A stretch of 64,000 nt of DNA from GCA-2717185 sp964474755 (GTDB lineage: Bacteria; Pseudomonadota; Alphaproteobacteria; UBA8366; GCA-2717185), in assembly GCA_964474755.1 (NCBI GenBank), contig CAYYUG010000002.1, forward strand, positions 62,001-126,000. The letters are read 5' to 3'. Positions 33,739 to 42,599 of this stretch are shown here, one piece after another. The stretch's first letter is position 1. Each line of letters begins with the position of its first letter. The position numbers and the translations under genes were made by a program. The notes beneath the pieces were generated by a model. It did no database searches. It was not told the DNA's origin and saw only the letters and a program-made list of their open reading frames with translations.

Positions 33739-34599
33739 TCAAGCCGCGATGAATTCCGTCGTGCAGCGACGCAGTTCTCGGAGCTTCGAGAGGTCGTAAG
33801 GTCGGCCGCGATGGAGGGTACAGCGGTTGTCCCACATCACGACATCATTATTCCGCCAGACATGGTGGTACACGAACTCTCTTTGAGTTGCGTGCTCCAA
33901 CAAATCAAGTAGTAACATCCGGGCCTCGGCCGTGGGCATGTTGCGGATCTCACGAGTGTGAACGCCGATGAAGAGCGTCTTGCGGTTGGATTCGGGAACC
34001 GTATCAACAATTGGCCATTCGACAGGTGGTAGCTTCGCCATTCCTTCCGCTGTGAAATCACCGCCACCTAGCATGTTACGCGAGTGAAAGGCCCAATGTT
34101 CGGCCACCAGGTTCTCGATCCGCATCTTCATATTCTCAGACAACGCGTCGTAGGCGGCACGCTGATCAGCGAATTCGGTCTCTCCCCCCTCTGCCGGTAA
34201 ATCGATGCCACATAGAACTGAATATTGCGCCCTTGGGCGTCTGAAGGAGCTGTCGCTGTGCCATAGCTGATTGGCGAGTAGCGAAACGTTACGGGCGTTG
34301 CCCGCCTCCAGGATATTGCCGTCGGTGTCAATATTCGCGAGATCGATGACATCCGTGTTTTTAAGCCTACGCTTCCGTTTTGCGGCAATTACTAGTCCAG
34401 CATCGATAGGGCCAAAGGATTTCGTAAATGTGGCGTGCTCGTCATCCGATAGGTCTTGGTCGTGGAATACCAAAACAGGGTAGCGAGCTAGAACCGACTG
34501 CAGTTCAGCCAATGCTTCCTTGTCCAGGGGTTTGCGAAGGTCGATGCCGCTGACTTCGATCGCCAAGTCGGCATGCAATGGGTTGAGTTTCAGTGACAT
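33739..34599 (-). CDS. TauD/TfdA-family 2-oxoglutarate-dependent dioxygenase
   Basis: 286 residues. Iron ligands: His114 and Asp116 in LWHSDSSFR, and the distal His in LHRGRPYD, followed by the 2-oxoglutarate-binding RELRR. VLVFHDQDLSDDEH is the usual N-terminal strand. LLSDDEH-like motifs and length fit taurine/2,4-D/alkylsulfatase dioxygenases. Convergent with the SDR. A similar enzyme (48444-49331) lies 14 kb away; the two share the LWHSDSSFR block. Substrate not predictable. Confidence 0.9.
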   Translation of the reverse strand: MSLKLNPLHADLAIEVSGIDLRKPLDKEALAELQSVLARYPVLVFHDQDLSDDEHATFTKSFGPIDAGLVIAAKRKRRLKNTDVIDLANIDTDGNILEAGNARNVSLLANQLWHSDSSFRRPRAQYSVLCGIDLPAEGGETEFADQRAAYDALSENMKMRIENLVAEHWAFHSRNMLGGGDFTAEGMAKLPPVEWPIVDTVPESNRKTLFIGVHTREIRNMPTAEARMLLLDLLEHATQREFVYHHVWRNNDVVMWDNRCTLHRGRPYDLSKLRELRRCTTEFIAA

Positions 34600-34690
34600 G
34601 CTGGCGCTCCACTGTTCGGCAGGTAAAATACCCTAAATCTGAGACTTACCATTAGTGGCCTAACCGACCAAGGTCAGTCATACAGAGAAT

Positions 34691-36055
34691 TTATAGTTGA
34701 CCAGAAGAAATAGCCTGCGCCATCAGTATCTCGTATTGAGGGTTGTCGTAACGGCTAAGTAAAAACGCTGGCGCGTAGTCGGGCAGCGATTTACCAGTCA
34801 CATGTGCAGCAAGTAAGTCGCCGCCGGACATTGCAGTCATGATGCCAAAGCCTGAGAAGGCGCTGCAGATAAAGGCGCCTTCGAGTGGCAATGGGCCAAC
34901 GAGTGGACGGTTCTCCGGTGTCTTGGCGTAGTAACCGCCATCGACATAGGGTCGTGGCATCTGCTCGAAATATTCTGCAAGGCGAGGGATTACCATCGAC
35001 ATGCCGCGGATGGTTATCTCTGGATAGTTTGGGTCATAAGGAACTGGCAGCACAAGGTCGGGTGTACCGCCTTCATATGTCCAGTAGAGCAGTACCGTGT
35101 CACCGGCACCGTCCGGCCGGCCATGCACTCCGGCCACGAAATTCTCGAGCAGTGCCTCTGTTTCCGACGATCCGGCTAAGGCCTCGCGCTCCTCTAGTGA
35201 CCAGGGCAGGGCTACTTCATCGTTCCAGATTACTAGTGGAGCATCGCGAGGCACTGCGTGGCGATGATCGTTGAACGAAATTTTGACATGTCCTTCTAAT
35301 TTTATGGGGAGATCTAAACCGCAAAGTTGCCCGACCGTTGGCGTCAAAGGTCCGGCTGCATTAATGAAAATAGGTGTTGCAAGCTCGGTTTTGCCCTTGC
35401 CCGTTTCAACAGTCACGCCCTTGATGCGCCCCCCGGTTGTGTCGACAGCCGTCAATTTGCCGCGCATTAATTTGACACCAGCTTCCCGCGCCTGAGCCAG
35501 CATTGTCATGCCAAGTTGTTGGGCGCTTAGCCAGCCGCAGCGCCGAGCGTGGGCCACGGTCGTGGTAGTGTCCGACAGGTAGGGAAACAATTGCATTATC
35601 AAATCCGGTTCGTCGAATAGGTCGACACCGTCCGGCAGGTTCTCGAAGCCGTGCGCCGGGGCAGGTACGTAATTAGCTATTGTCTGTTTATGAACTCGTA
35701 GATCGCCGGCTCCGAGTGAGGTTGTTTCCCGAGCGGCATCAATCAGCGCGGCGCTGTTCTCAGCCGTCGCGAATAAATAGCCGCGCCGGTTCATGAGAAA
35801 CGCGTTGTCAGTTTCGCGTGCCAGTCGCTCCAAGAGGTCGATGCTGTGGTTGGCGAAAGCGACCATCGCGTCGCCGGGACCGGGCCACCAGTTGCGATAG
35901 CACTCAGTCGACTTGTCGCTGGTGAGCGTCAACGGCGGCCGCTCGTCGACCAGCACGATACCTTTGACGTCGTTGCGGACAGCGAGGTGAAAGGCAGCAG
36001 AAACACCGGCAATTCCGGCGCCGCATATTACTATGTTAGCGGTCTCTTGGCTCAT
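34691..36055 (-). CDS. FAD-dependent amine/amino-acid oxidoreductase (DAO family)
   Basis: 454 residues from the ATG at 36055; the longer reading upstream has no ribosome site and is cytoplasmic nonsense. N-terminal FAD site IVICGAGIAGVSAAFHLA. TLTSDKSTECYRNWWPGP is a motif of the sarcosine/dimethylglycine-oxidase-like subgroup found near opine or N-methyl amino-acid catabolism. C-terminal FSGFGIMTAMSGGDLLA closes the FAD domain. Divergent from the alcohol dehydrogenase, with 139 bp between. It may oxidise an amino or N-methyl compound fed into this cluster. Confidence 0.86.
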   Translation of the reverse strand: MSQETANIVICGAGIAGVSAAFHLAVRNDVKGIVLVDERPPLTLTSDKSTECYRNWWPGPGDAMVAFANHSIDLLERLARETDNAFLMNRRGYLFATAENSAALIDAARETTSLGAGDLRVHKQTIANYVPAPAHGFENLPDGVDLFDEPDLIMQLFPYLSDTTTTVAHARRCGWLSAQQLGMTMLAQAREAGVKLMRGKLTAVDTTGGRIKGVTVETGKGKTELATPIFINAAGPLTPTVGQLCGLDLPIKLEGHVKISFNDHRHAVPRDAPLVIWNDEVALPWSLEEREALAGSSETEALLENFVAGVHGRPDGAGDTVLLYWTYEGGTPDLVLPVPYDPNYPEITIRGMSMVIPRLAEYFEQMPRPYVDGGYYAKTPENRPLVGPLPLEGAFICSAFSGFGIMTAMSGGDLLAAHVTGKSLPDYAPAFLLSRYDNPQYEILMAQAISSGQL

Positions 36056-36194
36056 TGCGCGCAAGTAACATAGATCGTCCACAATGGGTGAAGTATTTCG
36101 CCATGACGGGTGTTTCGCTTGATCGTTGTGGGGCGTTATAGTCGTGAATAACACAAACGGCGCACAGCGCCGGATCATCAGGGAGCTATGGATA

Positions 36195-37328
36195 ATGAAA
36201 ATGAAGGCCGCCGTCCTGCGCCGTTTTGATGCGCCGCAGCCGTTCGCCAAGAGCAAGCCGCTTAGCATTGAGGAGGTCAATCTTGATCCGCCGGGTCCGA
36301 ACGAGGTGCTGGTTAAAATTGCCGGTGCTGGCTTGTGCCACTCCGACCTTTCAGTGATGAACGGCGCGAGGCCGCGTCAGGAGCCGCTAGTGATCGGACA
36401 TGAGGGTTCGGGCCAAATAGTTGAGGTTGGCTCCGCCGTCACTGACATTGAAGTGGGCGACCATATGGTGTTTCAGTTTAGCCCGAGCTGCGGTCGCTGC
36501 CGCCGCTGTATGGAAGGCCGACCGCAGGTTTGCGAGATCGGCGCCAAGTCCAAGGCGGCCGGCGATCTGATGGGCGGAGGACGGCGCATAACCGACGCTG
36601 ATGGTAACCGCATCGCACACCACACTGGCGTGTCGTGTTTCGCTGAATACGCTGTAGCAGACCGCGGCTCTGTCGTAATTGTTGACAAGGACCTACCACT
36701 TGACGAGGCGGCGTTGTTCGGCTGCGCTGTGATGACCGGCGTCGGTGCGGTAATCAACACAGCCCGCATCTTACCAGGCGATACCGTTGCGGTTATCGGG
36801 CTCGGTGGTGTCGGGCTGAACGGTATTCTGGGTGCTAAGCTGGCTGGAGCGGAGACGATAATTGCCATCGATATTGCTGACGACAAGCTGGGACTAGCTC
36901 GGCAGCTTGGCGCAACGCACACGGTTAATGCGTCGGAGGACACGCACGTCGAACAAGTGCGCGACCTTACCAATGGTGGCGTCGATTTTGCCATCGATCT
37001 GGCTGGAGCAATCCCGGCGATGGAGACGGCCTATGCAATCACCCGCTATGGTGGAACGATCGTGACAGCAGGTCTATCGCCCTCGACAGCCGAGTTTTCC
37101 TTTATTCATAGCAATCTCGTGTCGGAAGAAAAGGCGATCAAAGGCAGTTATATGGGTAGCTGCGTCCCGGTGCGGGATATTCCACGCTTTATCAGTTTGT
37201 ACAAGCAGGGCCGGCTGCCGGTAGATAAACTCATCAGCCGTAAGGTGACCCTAGACGAAGTTAACGAAGGCTTCGACCGACTGCAGAACGGCGAGACCAT
37301 CCGTCAGATCTGTGTGCCGCACGTGTAA
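36195..37328 (+). CDS. Zinc-dependent alcohol dehydrogenase (class III/aryl-alcohol type)
   Basis: 377 residues. Catalytic zinc ligands in GLCHSD and GHEGSG; structural zinc cysteines in CGRCRRCMEGRPQVC; NAD fold VIGLGGVGLNGILGAKLAGA. GRRITDADGNRIAHH, and VSCFAEYAV, are the segment that varies between aryl-alcohol and formaldehyde dehydrogenases. Two ATGs two codons apart; I use 36195, with GGGAG upstream. Followed 15 bp later by the M24 gene and then the LLM gene, so a three-gene plus-strand operon. Confidence 0.9.
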   Translation: MKMKAAVLRRFDAPQPFAKSKPLSIEEVNLDPPGPNEVLVKIAGAGLCHSDLSVMNGARPRQEPLVIGHEGSGQIVEVGSAVTDIEVGDHMVFQFSPSCGRCRRCMEGRPQVCEIGAKSKAAGDLMGGGRRITDADGNRIAHHTGVSCFAEYAVADRGSVVIVDKDLPLDEAALFGCAVMTGVGAVINTARILPGDTVAVIGLGGVGLNGILGAKLAGAETIIAIDIADDKLGLARQLGATHTVNASEDTHVEQVRDLTNGGVDFAIDLAGAIPAMETAYAITRYGGTIVTAGLSPSTAEFSFIHSNLVSEEKAIKGSYMGSCVPVRDIPRFISLYKQGRLPVDKLISRKVTLDEVNEGFDRLQNGETIRQICVPHV

Positions 37329-37343
37329 ATAGGGAATGCAACG

Positions 37344-38471
37344 ATGAAGGCGATGCATCAGGCGGTGGGAAACTTGTCACGCCTGCATAATTTAATTGAG
37401 GCGAGCGAGTTCGACGCGGTTGTCGCGGTGTCGCCAGAGAATGTGCTCTACACCAGCGATGTCTTCATATCGACCATGGTCGATATCCGTGACCGCCTGG
37501 CCTTGATTGTGTGGGCGAAGGGGAAAGACCCGATCTTCGTATTGTGCCAGGTCGAGGAAGGCTATGTCCGGCAAGAAAGCTGGATCCAGGATATCCGAAC
37601 CTACAAGGAGTTTGTAACCTCGCCGGTCGACGTTCTGGCGGATGTTTTGGAGGAAATTGGTCTTGCAAAAGGCCGTGTTGGTATCGAAACGGAGTATTTC
37701 GGTGTCCACTATCACGAGGCGCTAAAGGGCCGTTTACCGAACCTGACACTGGACTCCTGCGACAAATTATTTGCTCGAGCCCGCATGATAAAATCGCTGC
37801 GCGAGCGGGAGATCATGACCGATGCGTTCCGTGGCACCGAGAGGGCTCTGATGGAGACCTATGAAGCGACCAAAGCCGGCGACAGTGAACGCGACATGGC
37901 GTTCCGTCTGTGCGATGGCATCATGCGGTCGGGGGCGGAGAAGGTGGCCTTCTGTCATATTAACGCTGGTCCAAACACAGGTTTCCCGCACATGGATCCG
38001 TCGAGCAATACGGTGAAACCGGGCGACATCCTGAAGGCGGATACCGGTGGCTTCTACCAGAGGTACTTCTCCAATGTCGGGCGAACAGCGAAATTGGGCA
38101 AACCGACTGACGAGGACCTCAGTTGGTGGGGTCGTTTGCGCGATATCCATCACCGTATCATCGACATGGTGCGACCGGGGAATACGGGTGCACAGTTATT
38201 CACGGAGGCGACGCGCTTACACGCGCAGCATAAAATTCCTTTCCCCTATGCACATAACGGTCACGGTATTGGTCTGTTCATCCATGAACACCCACTGATC
38301 AGCCCGCACGACAATACACCCTACGAGCCCGGCATGATGACCACGGTGGAGACACGTGTGCGCTGGGTCGGCAAGGTCGGGTACCACATGGAAGATCTCA
38401 TCGAGGTGACGGACGGCGCGCCAATCTTGCGTTCTGACTATTTCGATAATGAAAAAATACTCGTTGTCTAA
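37344..38471 (+). CDS. M24-family (creatinase/aminopeptidase P-like) protein with altered metal site
   Basis: 375 residues. N-terminal creatinase domain (to about 130) with VAVSPENVLYTSD, then the pita-bread domain. Expected metal ligands: Asp233 in KADTGGFYQ is present; the second Asp is replaced by Asn244 in FSNVGRT; His in NGHGIGLFIHEHP, Glu in VETRV and Glu in GYHMEDLIEV are present. So it may bind one metal or act without, as creatinase does. It starts 15 bp after the alcohol dehydrogenase and ends 10 bp before an LLM enzyme. Could hydrolyse an amide or guanidino bond rather than a peptide. Confidence 0.87.
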   Translation: MKAMHQAVGNLSRLHNLIEASEFDAVVAVSPENVLYTSDVFISTMVDIRDRLALIVWAKGKDPIFVLCQVEEGYVRQESWIQDIRTYKEFVTSPVDVLADVLEEIGLAKGRVGIETEYFGVHYHEALKGRLPNLTLDSCDKLFARARMIKSLREREIMTDAFRGTERALMETYEATKAGDSERDMAFRLCDGIMRSGAEKVAFCHINAGPNTGFPHMDPSSNTVKPGDILKADTGGFYQRYFSNVGRTAKLGKPTDEDLSWWGRLRDIHHRIIDMVRPGNTGAQLFTEATRLHAQHKIPFPYAHNGHGIGLFIHEHPLISPHDNTPYEPGMMTTVETRVRWVGKVGYHMEDLIEVTDGAPILRSDYFDNEKILVV

Positions 38472-38481
38472 GAGGAACACT

Positions 38482-39390
38482 ATGTCAGAAAAAATGCCTG
38501 CTTTGAGCCTTGCCGCTGTCCCGGGACGTCGCAGGACAACATTGGAACTCGCTGCTGAAATCGAACGGCGCGGTTTTTCGGGTATATATTGCCCTAGTAT
38601 GTTCGACGGGCTGGCTCTGTGCCAGGGCATCGCCTTCGCGACCAACGAAATTTCGTTCGGGACTTCAGTAACGCCGATCTACACGCGGCCGGTTCTCGAC
38701 TATGCGCACACCACGTCGTTTATTCATGAGGTCTCTGACGGCCGCTTTAGCTTTGGCATCGGCATCAGCCATGGCCCGTCTATGGCGCGCATGGGTAAGA
38801 GCCTGGGCAAGCCTTTGACAGACACGCGGAACTTTGTTGCTGAATACAATGCGGTTGAGAGGATCGGCGAAAAAGCGCCACTGGTGCTGGCAACCTTGCG
38901 CCGGAAGATGATTGCCCTTTCAGCGGAGATCGGCGATGGCATGGTATTCGCCAACGGAGCGCGCTCGCATATGGGCAAATCGCTGGCAGCGCTGCCTGAA
39001 GATAAGCGGACAGACGATGCATTCTACATAGGTAACATGATCCCGACTTGCATCTCTGAAGATATCGAGGCGGCGAAGGCGGTCAACCGGCGTACGCTGA
39101 CTAGCTATGTACAGCTACCAAACTACCAGAACTACTGGCGCGAAGCGGGATACGTAGAAGAGATGGACGCTATTGCGGCCGCGGTCGAGGCGGGCGAAGT
39201 GAAGCGGATCCCCGAGCTGATGAGCGACAACTGGCTCGCAGACACGACCTTGTTTGGCTCAGTGTCCAAGGTTATGGACGGCGTGGCTGCTTGGCGGGAG
39301 GCGGGTATTCGCACTCCGATCCTGGTGCCGTCTTCCGCGGCTGGTAACCAAATGAAAGCATTCGAGGAGATGTTCGCCGCCTACGCCTGA
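38482..39390 (+). CDS. Luciferase-like (LLM) flavin-dependent oxidoreductase
   Basis: 302 residues from the ATG at 38482 (AGGAA upstream). Motifs: GRRRTTLELAAEIERRGFSG, FATNEISFGTSVTPIYTRP, RFSFGIGISHGPSM and APLVLATLRRKMIALSAEIGDG (split: PLVLATLRRKM, AEIGDG). The shape fits TIGR03621/TIGR03842-like LLM proteins. It closes the alcohol dehydrogenase-M24-LLM run. May oxidise or cleave a ring or amine; the flavin partner reductase is not visible. Confidence 0.85.
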   Translation: MSEKMPALSLAAVPGRRRTTLELAAEIERRGFSGIYCPSMFDGLALCQGIAFATNEISFGTSVTPIYTRPVLDYAHTTSFIHEVSDGRFSFGIGISHGPSMARMGKSLGKPLTDTRNFVAEYNAVERIGEKAPLVLATLRRKMIALSAEIGDGMVFANGARSHMGKSLAALPEDKRTDDAFYIGNMIPTCISEDIEAAKAVNRRTLTSYVQLPNYQNYWREAGYVEEMDAIAAAVEAGEVKRIPELMSDNWLADTTLFGSVSKVMDGVAAWREAGIRTPILVPSSAAGNQMKAFEEMFAAYA

Positions 39391-39713
39391 TCGGTGGGTT
39401 AGCGAGATTAGTGTTAGACGGAACTATTTCCGGTTTTATTCAACTCTCCAAAATCACTCCACTTAGGCTACTTGTAATGTGTGATTAGTGTTACCGGCTC
39501 AGACGCCAGAATGTTGCTGATCGGCCTTAAGCCGTGTTTTGATGGTAGATCACTTGGCAGGTTTAGTGTCGCGGCGCCAGCTATTTTCAAGGTGATAACC
39601 GGGATGCTGTTACTGGCAACTAATTTATTTGCCATAGAGCTCCCAGCTCGTGAAGGGTGATCTGAGGGAGTATTACGCGAATCAGACCAGTGTCCCGACT
39701 AAGGAGGAGGTGC
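39391..39713. other. Intergenic stretch before the nitrilase-like gene
   Basis: About 320 bp with no credible gene. It should contain the promoter for the nitrilase/DUF4392 pair. The only strong element is the ribosome site AAGGAGGAGG at its 3' end. Confidence 0.45.
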
Positions 39714-40568
39714 ATGGCGAACGTCAGCGAATTGGTGGTCTCAGCCATTCAGATTACAGCGGTGGATGGCGCGCTGGAAGCTACACAGGAGAAAGTATCC
39801 CGGCTGCTGGACCAAGCAGGGGAACGCGGGTCGGACCTCGTCGTCCTACCCGAAGTGTGGACGGGCTTGGCCTACAGCGAAAGCGATCTGTACCGCAAAA
39901 CAGCGGAGACGATACCAGGGCCCAGCACCGATCTGTTGGCTGAGAAGGCAAAAAAGTATGGAATGTATGTGGTTGGCTCGATCTATGAGCGTGGCAACGA
40001 CACCTTTTACAATTCTTCTCCTTTGATCGATCCGCAGGGCCAAATCGTTGGCAAGTACCATAAAACTCACCTATTCGACGCACCTGACCGGGTCGACATC
40101 AAGAGTGGCATTCGTGAATCCGACAAGGTTAAGGCGGGCGACGAATTGCCGGTCTTCGATACGAGTATAGGCAAGATCGGGGTATCCGTCTGTTCTGACC
40201 TGCGTTTCCCAGAAGTCTACAGGGTGCTTAGTCTAAAAGGTGCGCAGATCATTGTTTGCGCATCGGCGTTTCTCAGCCCGCGTTTTGACCATTGGGAATT
40301 TTTCCTGCGGGCGCGGGCAACGGAAAACCAGGCATTTGTTATCGCCTCCGGTCAATACGGTACCGAGCCAAAATCAGGCATCAGCTTTGTCGGTCGTAGT
40401 ATGATGGTAGACCCATGGGGCGTTGTCATTGCGACAGCGCCGGACACCGAATGCTGCATCTCTGCGACAATTGATCTCGATTTCATCGACGAGATCAGGG
40501 GTCGTTACCCACTAATGGAACAGCGTCGACCCTCCCTATACGGCATCATTGGTGAGGAAAAATACTGA
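39714..40568 (+). CDS. Carbon-nitrogen hydrolase (nitrilase superfamily amidohydrolase)
   Basis: 284 residues. The Glu-Lys-Cys triad is visible: LPEVW, KYHKTHLFD and SVCSDLRFPE. The length and FEFFLRARATENQ-like region (here WEFFLRARATENQAFV) match omega-amidase/deaminated glutathione amidase (Nit) enzymes. Such enzymes cleave 2-oxoglutaramate, N-carbamyl or deaminated glutathione amides. Excellent ribosome site before ATG 39714. It is 16 bp upstream of the DUF4392 gene, which suggests joint action on a glutamate- or amide-type compound. Confidence 0.9.
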   Translation: MANVSELVVSAIQITAVDGALEATQEKVSRLLDQAGERGSDLVVLPEVWTGLAYSESDLYRKTAETIPGPSTDLLAEKAKKYGMYVVGSIYERGNDTFYNSSPLIDPQGQIVGKYHKTHLFDAPDRVDIKSGIRESDKVKAGDELPVFDTSIGKIGVSVCSDLRFPEVYRVLSLKGAQIIVCASAFLSPRFDHWEFFLRARATENQAFVIASGQYGTEPKSGISFVGRSMMVDPWGVVIATAPDTECCISATIDLDFIDEIRGRYPLMEQRRPSLYGIIGEEKY

Positions 40569-40584
40569 GAAGAGGGAGGGTTGC

Positions 40585-41538
40585 ATGTTACTTGCATGTG
40601 AAAATATCGACCGACTCCAATGTATGGAGTTGCAGGGTAGGGCGCTGCCTCGCGGCGTGAAGGCGGTGCTGTATGACCTGGCGCGAGCCGTGCACGATGA
40701 GCCGCTTGTCCTGGCGGCGGCCCGTATACTCAACGAGGGGCCGCGGCATATCGGTATCGTTACCGGGGCCGCGGTACCGAACCATATGCCAGTTGGTGAA
40801 AATGACGGTCCGTACGGCGCCGTCGTGCTGGCAAAGGCGCTGATTTTTATTGGCCATAGGGTATCAATTTATACAGATGGTATGGCGTCTGCGCCGCTGA
40901 GGTCTCTGATAGAGCGATATGGTATCGATGTTCAGGTCGTTGAGCTGGAAATGAACGACTTGAAACAGCAAGAGACGATTGCAGCGGATTTGGAAGTCGT
41001 TGTCGCGATCGAGCGTCTTGGCGGCAACACAAATGGTATTAATTACGGCGCGACGGGCGTCTCACGTGCCGATTTCCGCTGCAACGTTGACCATATTTTT
41101 CGAACGGCCACTAAACTGGGGAAATCGACTATCTCCATTGCTGACGGCGGCAACGAAATTGGCTTCGGCAAGATCTATGACGCGCTTTGCGAGAAGATGC
41201 CCGAATATAATTACAAGGACAGGACGCCATGCGGTGGCGGGGTTTATAGTATCGTGCCGACCGACGTACTCGTCGTTGCAACCTCGTCGAATATTGGCTG
41301 CTACGGGGTCGTGGCGGCAATCGCCCTGTTGCGGAAAGATTTGTCGATCTGTCATGCGCCCGAGGAGGAGCGGGCGTTGGAATATATTGGTATCGGGCTA
41401 GGACTGACAGATGGCGGGTCGGGGCAACGGATTGCAGCAGTCGACGGCGTTCCTGTAGATGACAATGCGGCTATTGTCCACCTGATGCGCAGCTCCGTCG
41501 AACGAGTGCTGCAGGATGTTTCAGAACGTGCATTTTGA
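40585..41538 (+). CDS. Stand-alone DUF4392 (D-glutamate cyclase-like) protein
   Basis: 317 residues. HIGIVTGAAVPNHMPVGENDGPYGAVVLAKAL (split: IGIVTGAAVPNHMPV, GENDGPYGAVVLAKAL) and STISIADGGNEIGFGK, then DVLVVATSSNIGCYG, are the blocks of DUF4392, the C-terminal domain of vertebrate D-glutamate cyclase, which interconverts D-glutamate and 5-oxo-D-proline. There is no DUF1445 domain here or next door. ATG 40585 has GAGGGAGGG upstream. Co-transcribed with the nitrilase-like gene. HyuA/HyuB homologues, related to 5-oxoprolinase, start 2.4 kb downstream. Family assignment good, activity inferred. Confidence 0.82.
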   Translation: MLLACENIDRLQCMELQGRALPRGVKAVLYDLARAVHDEPLVLAAARILNEGPRHIGIVTGAAVPNHMPVGENDGPYGAVVLAKALIFIGHRVSIYTDGMASAPLRSLIERYGIDVQVVELEMNDLKQQETIAADLEVVVAIERLGGNTNGINYGATGVSRADFRCNVDHIFRTATKLGKSTISIADGGNEIGFGKIYDALCEKMPEYNYKDRTPCGGGVYSIVPTDVLVVATSSNIGCYGVVAAIALLRKDLSICHAPEEERALEYIGIGLGLTDGGSGQRIAAVDGVPVDDNAAIVHLMRSSVERVLQDVSERAF

Positions 41539-41539
41539 T

Positions 41540-41776
41540 TTAAAGCATCTTTCTGACGATATCGTAAATGCCATAGACCAGAATTCCAGCCGCGGCACCA
41601 GCGGCAGCAAAGGCGATGCCCGATAAAAGAGATGTATCGTCAGGCAGGTGGCCGCCATAATGCAATGCCGCCATGATTGCGATACCAGCCGCGGCACAAA
41701 GTCCGCGGCCTGAACCGGAGCGGTTCGGCTTCAAGAAGATAGACTTCAAATCCTTTTTGCGCGGCGTTTCAGTCAT
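41540..41776 (-). CDS. Small two-helix membrane protein
   Basis: 78 residues from the ATG at 41776. A charged start (TETPRKKDLKSIF) is followed by two Ala/Gly-rich membrane helices (about 28-43 and 50-72, GIAFAAAGAAAGILVYGIY) and a basic end (IVRKML). Convergent with the DUF4392 gene, stops 2 bases apart. No family recognised. Confidence 0.55.
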   Translation of the reverse strand: MTETPRKKDLKSIFLKPNRSGSGRGLCAAAGIAIMAALHYGGHLPDDTSLLSGIAFAAAGAAAGILVYGIYDIVRKML

Positions 41777-42599
41777 TGCGAGCCATGGCGTAATTTGACG
41801 AAAAGATAGTAGCCGCAATTCCGGTATAAGCCGATCTTGTTTTGCAAGGCGTTGTCGATCGGGAAGACTTTTTCGTCACCTGGACGATTATTTTTGGGCC
41901 GAACGCGCCTTTTGTAACGTAGTGCACAAGCAAGGTCACACGGCCCGACGCTGTATTGTTGCCGAACTGCTTCAGAAGTTTGTACCAAATCGTTGCGATC
42001 AGGCTCGATTGGCAAGCCATTTGCGTAATTTTCTGCANNNNNNNNNNNNNNNNNNNNNNNNNNNNNNNNNNNNNNNNNNNNNNNNNNNNNNNNNNNNNNN
42101 NNNNNNNNNNNNNNNNNNNNNNNNNNNNNNNNNNNNNTACCAAATCGTTGCGATCAGGCTCGATTGGCAAGCCATTTGCGTAATTTTCTGCATAACTGAA
42201 TTGTTCAGCACACTATTTACGCTGTTTACGATCATAAATTTGATTTTTTCGCATTTTCTGCAGTCGAACAATTAACGTGTTTTCAAAACGTTTTGAATGC
42301 TTGGAGCCTAGGATGGTTAATCTGAGTTTAGCTCATAAGATGGTGTTGGTGGATCCCGTTTGTACTATGGATTTATCGGAGAAAAAGATTTCTACATTGT
42401 ATAAATAACTCTGTTGTTATTCCGCTTTTTCCAGCTTGATCCGGACGTGTTGAGGCGCTTTGCTAGCTGGTGCCGCACCTTTCTTGCTCTTAAGGCATGT
42501 TTGCCCATATCGTTGATCCATCAATTTAACGTCAGACAGTATCTGGACTTTGGACGCCTTGACGAAAATTGGGCGATAATCTTCTAGCAAAGACGATCA
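41777..42599. other. AT-rich stretch containing a false gap
   Basis: About 820 bp including 100 Ns. If the duplicated 55 bp at the gap are merged, a minus-strand frame of about 115 codons (from 42271, with LLNNSV-type start region, to 41769) becomes continuous and its stop overlaps the start of the small membrane protein. Its product (MIVNSVNSVLNNSV, then YKLLKQFGNNTASGRV) resembles nothing I know. No RNA gene seen between 42272 and 42599. Confidence 0.35.
41983..42192. repeat. 55-bp direct duplication flanking an N-gap (assembly overlap)
   Basis: The 55 bases before the N run (41983-42037) and after it (42138-42192) are identical, starting TACCAAATCGTT and ending TTTTCTGCA. Same length as at the 12.4 kb gap, so the assembler's last k-mer size was probably 55 and the contigs simply overlap. 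Confidence 0.9.

Noticed and set aside
36056..36280. Extended N-terminus of the FAD oxidoreductase with a hydrophobic stretch
   Set aside because: No ribosome site, overlaps the divergent promoter region and the alcohol dehydrogenase start; the ATG at 36055 directly precedes the FAD motif.
37344..38471. M24 protein as the DMSP lyase DddP
   Set aside because: It is about 70 residues shorter than DddP and retains creatinase/PepP-type motifs; no DMSP genes nearby.
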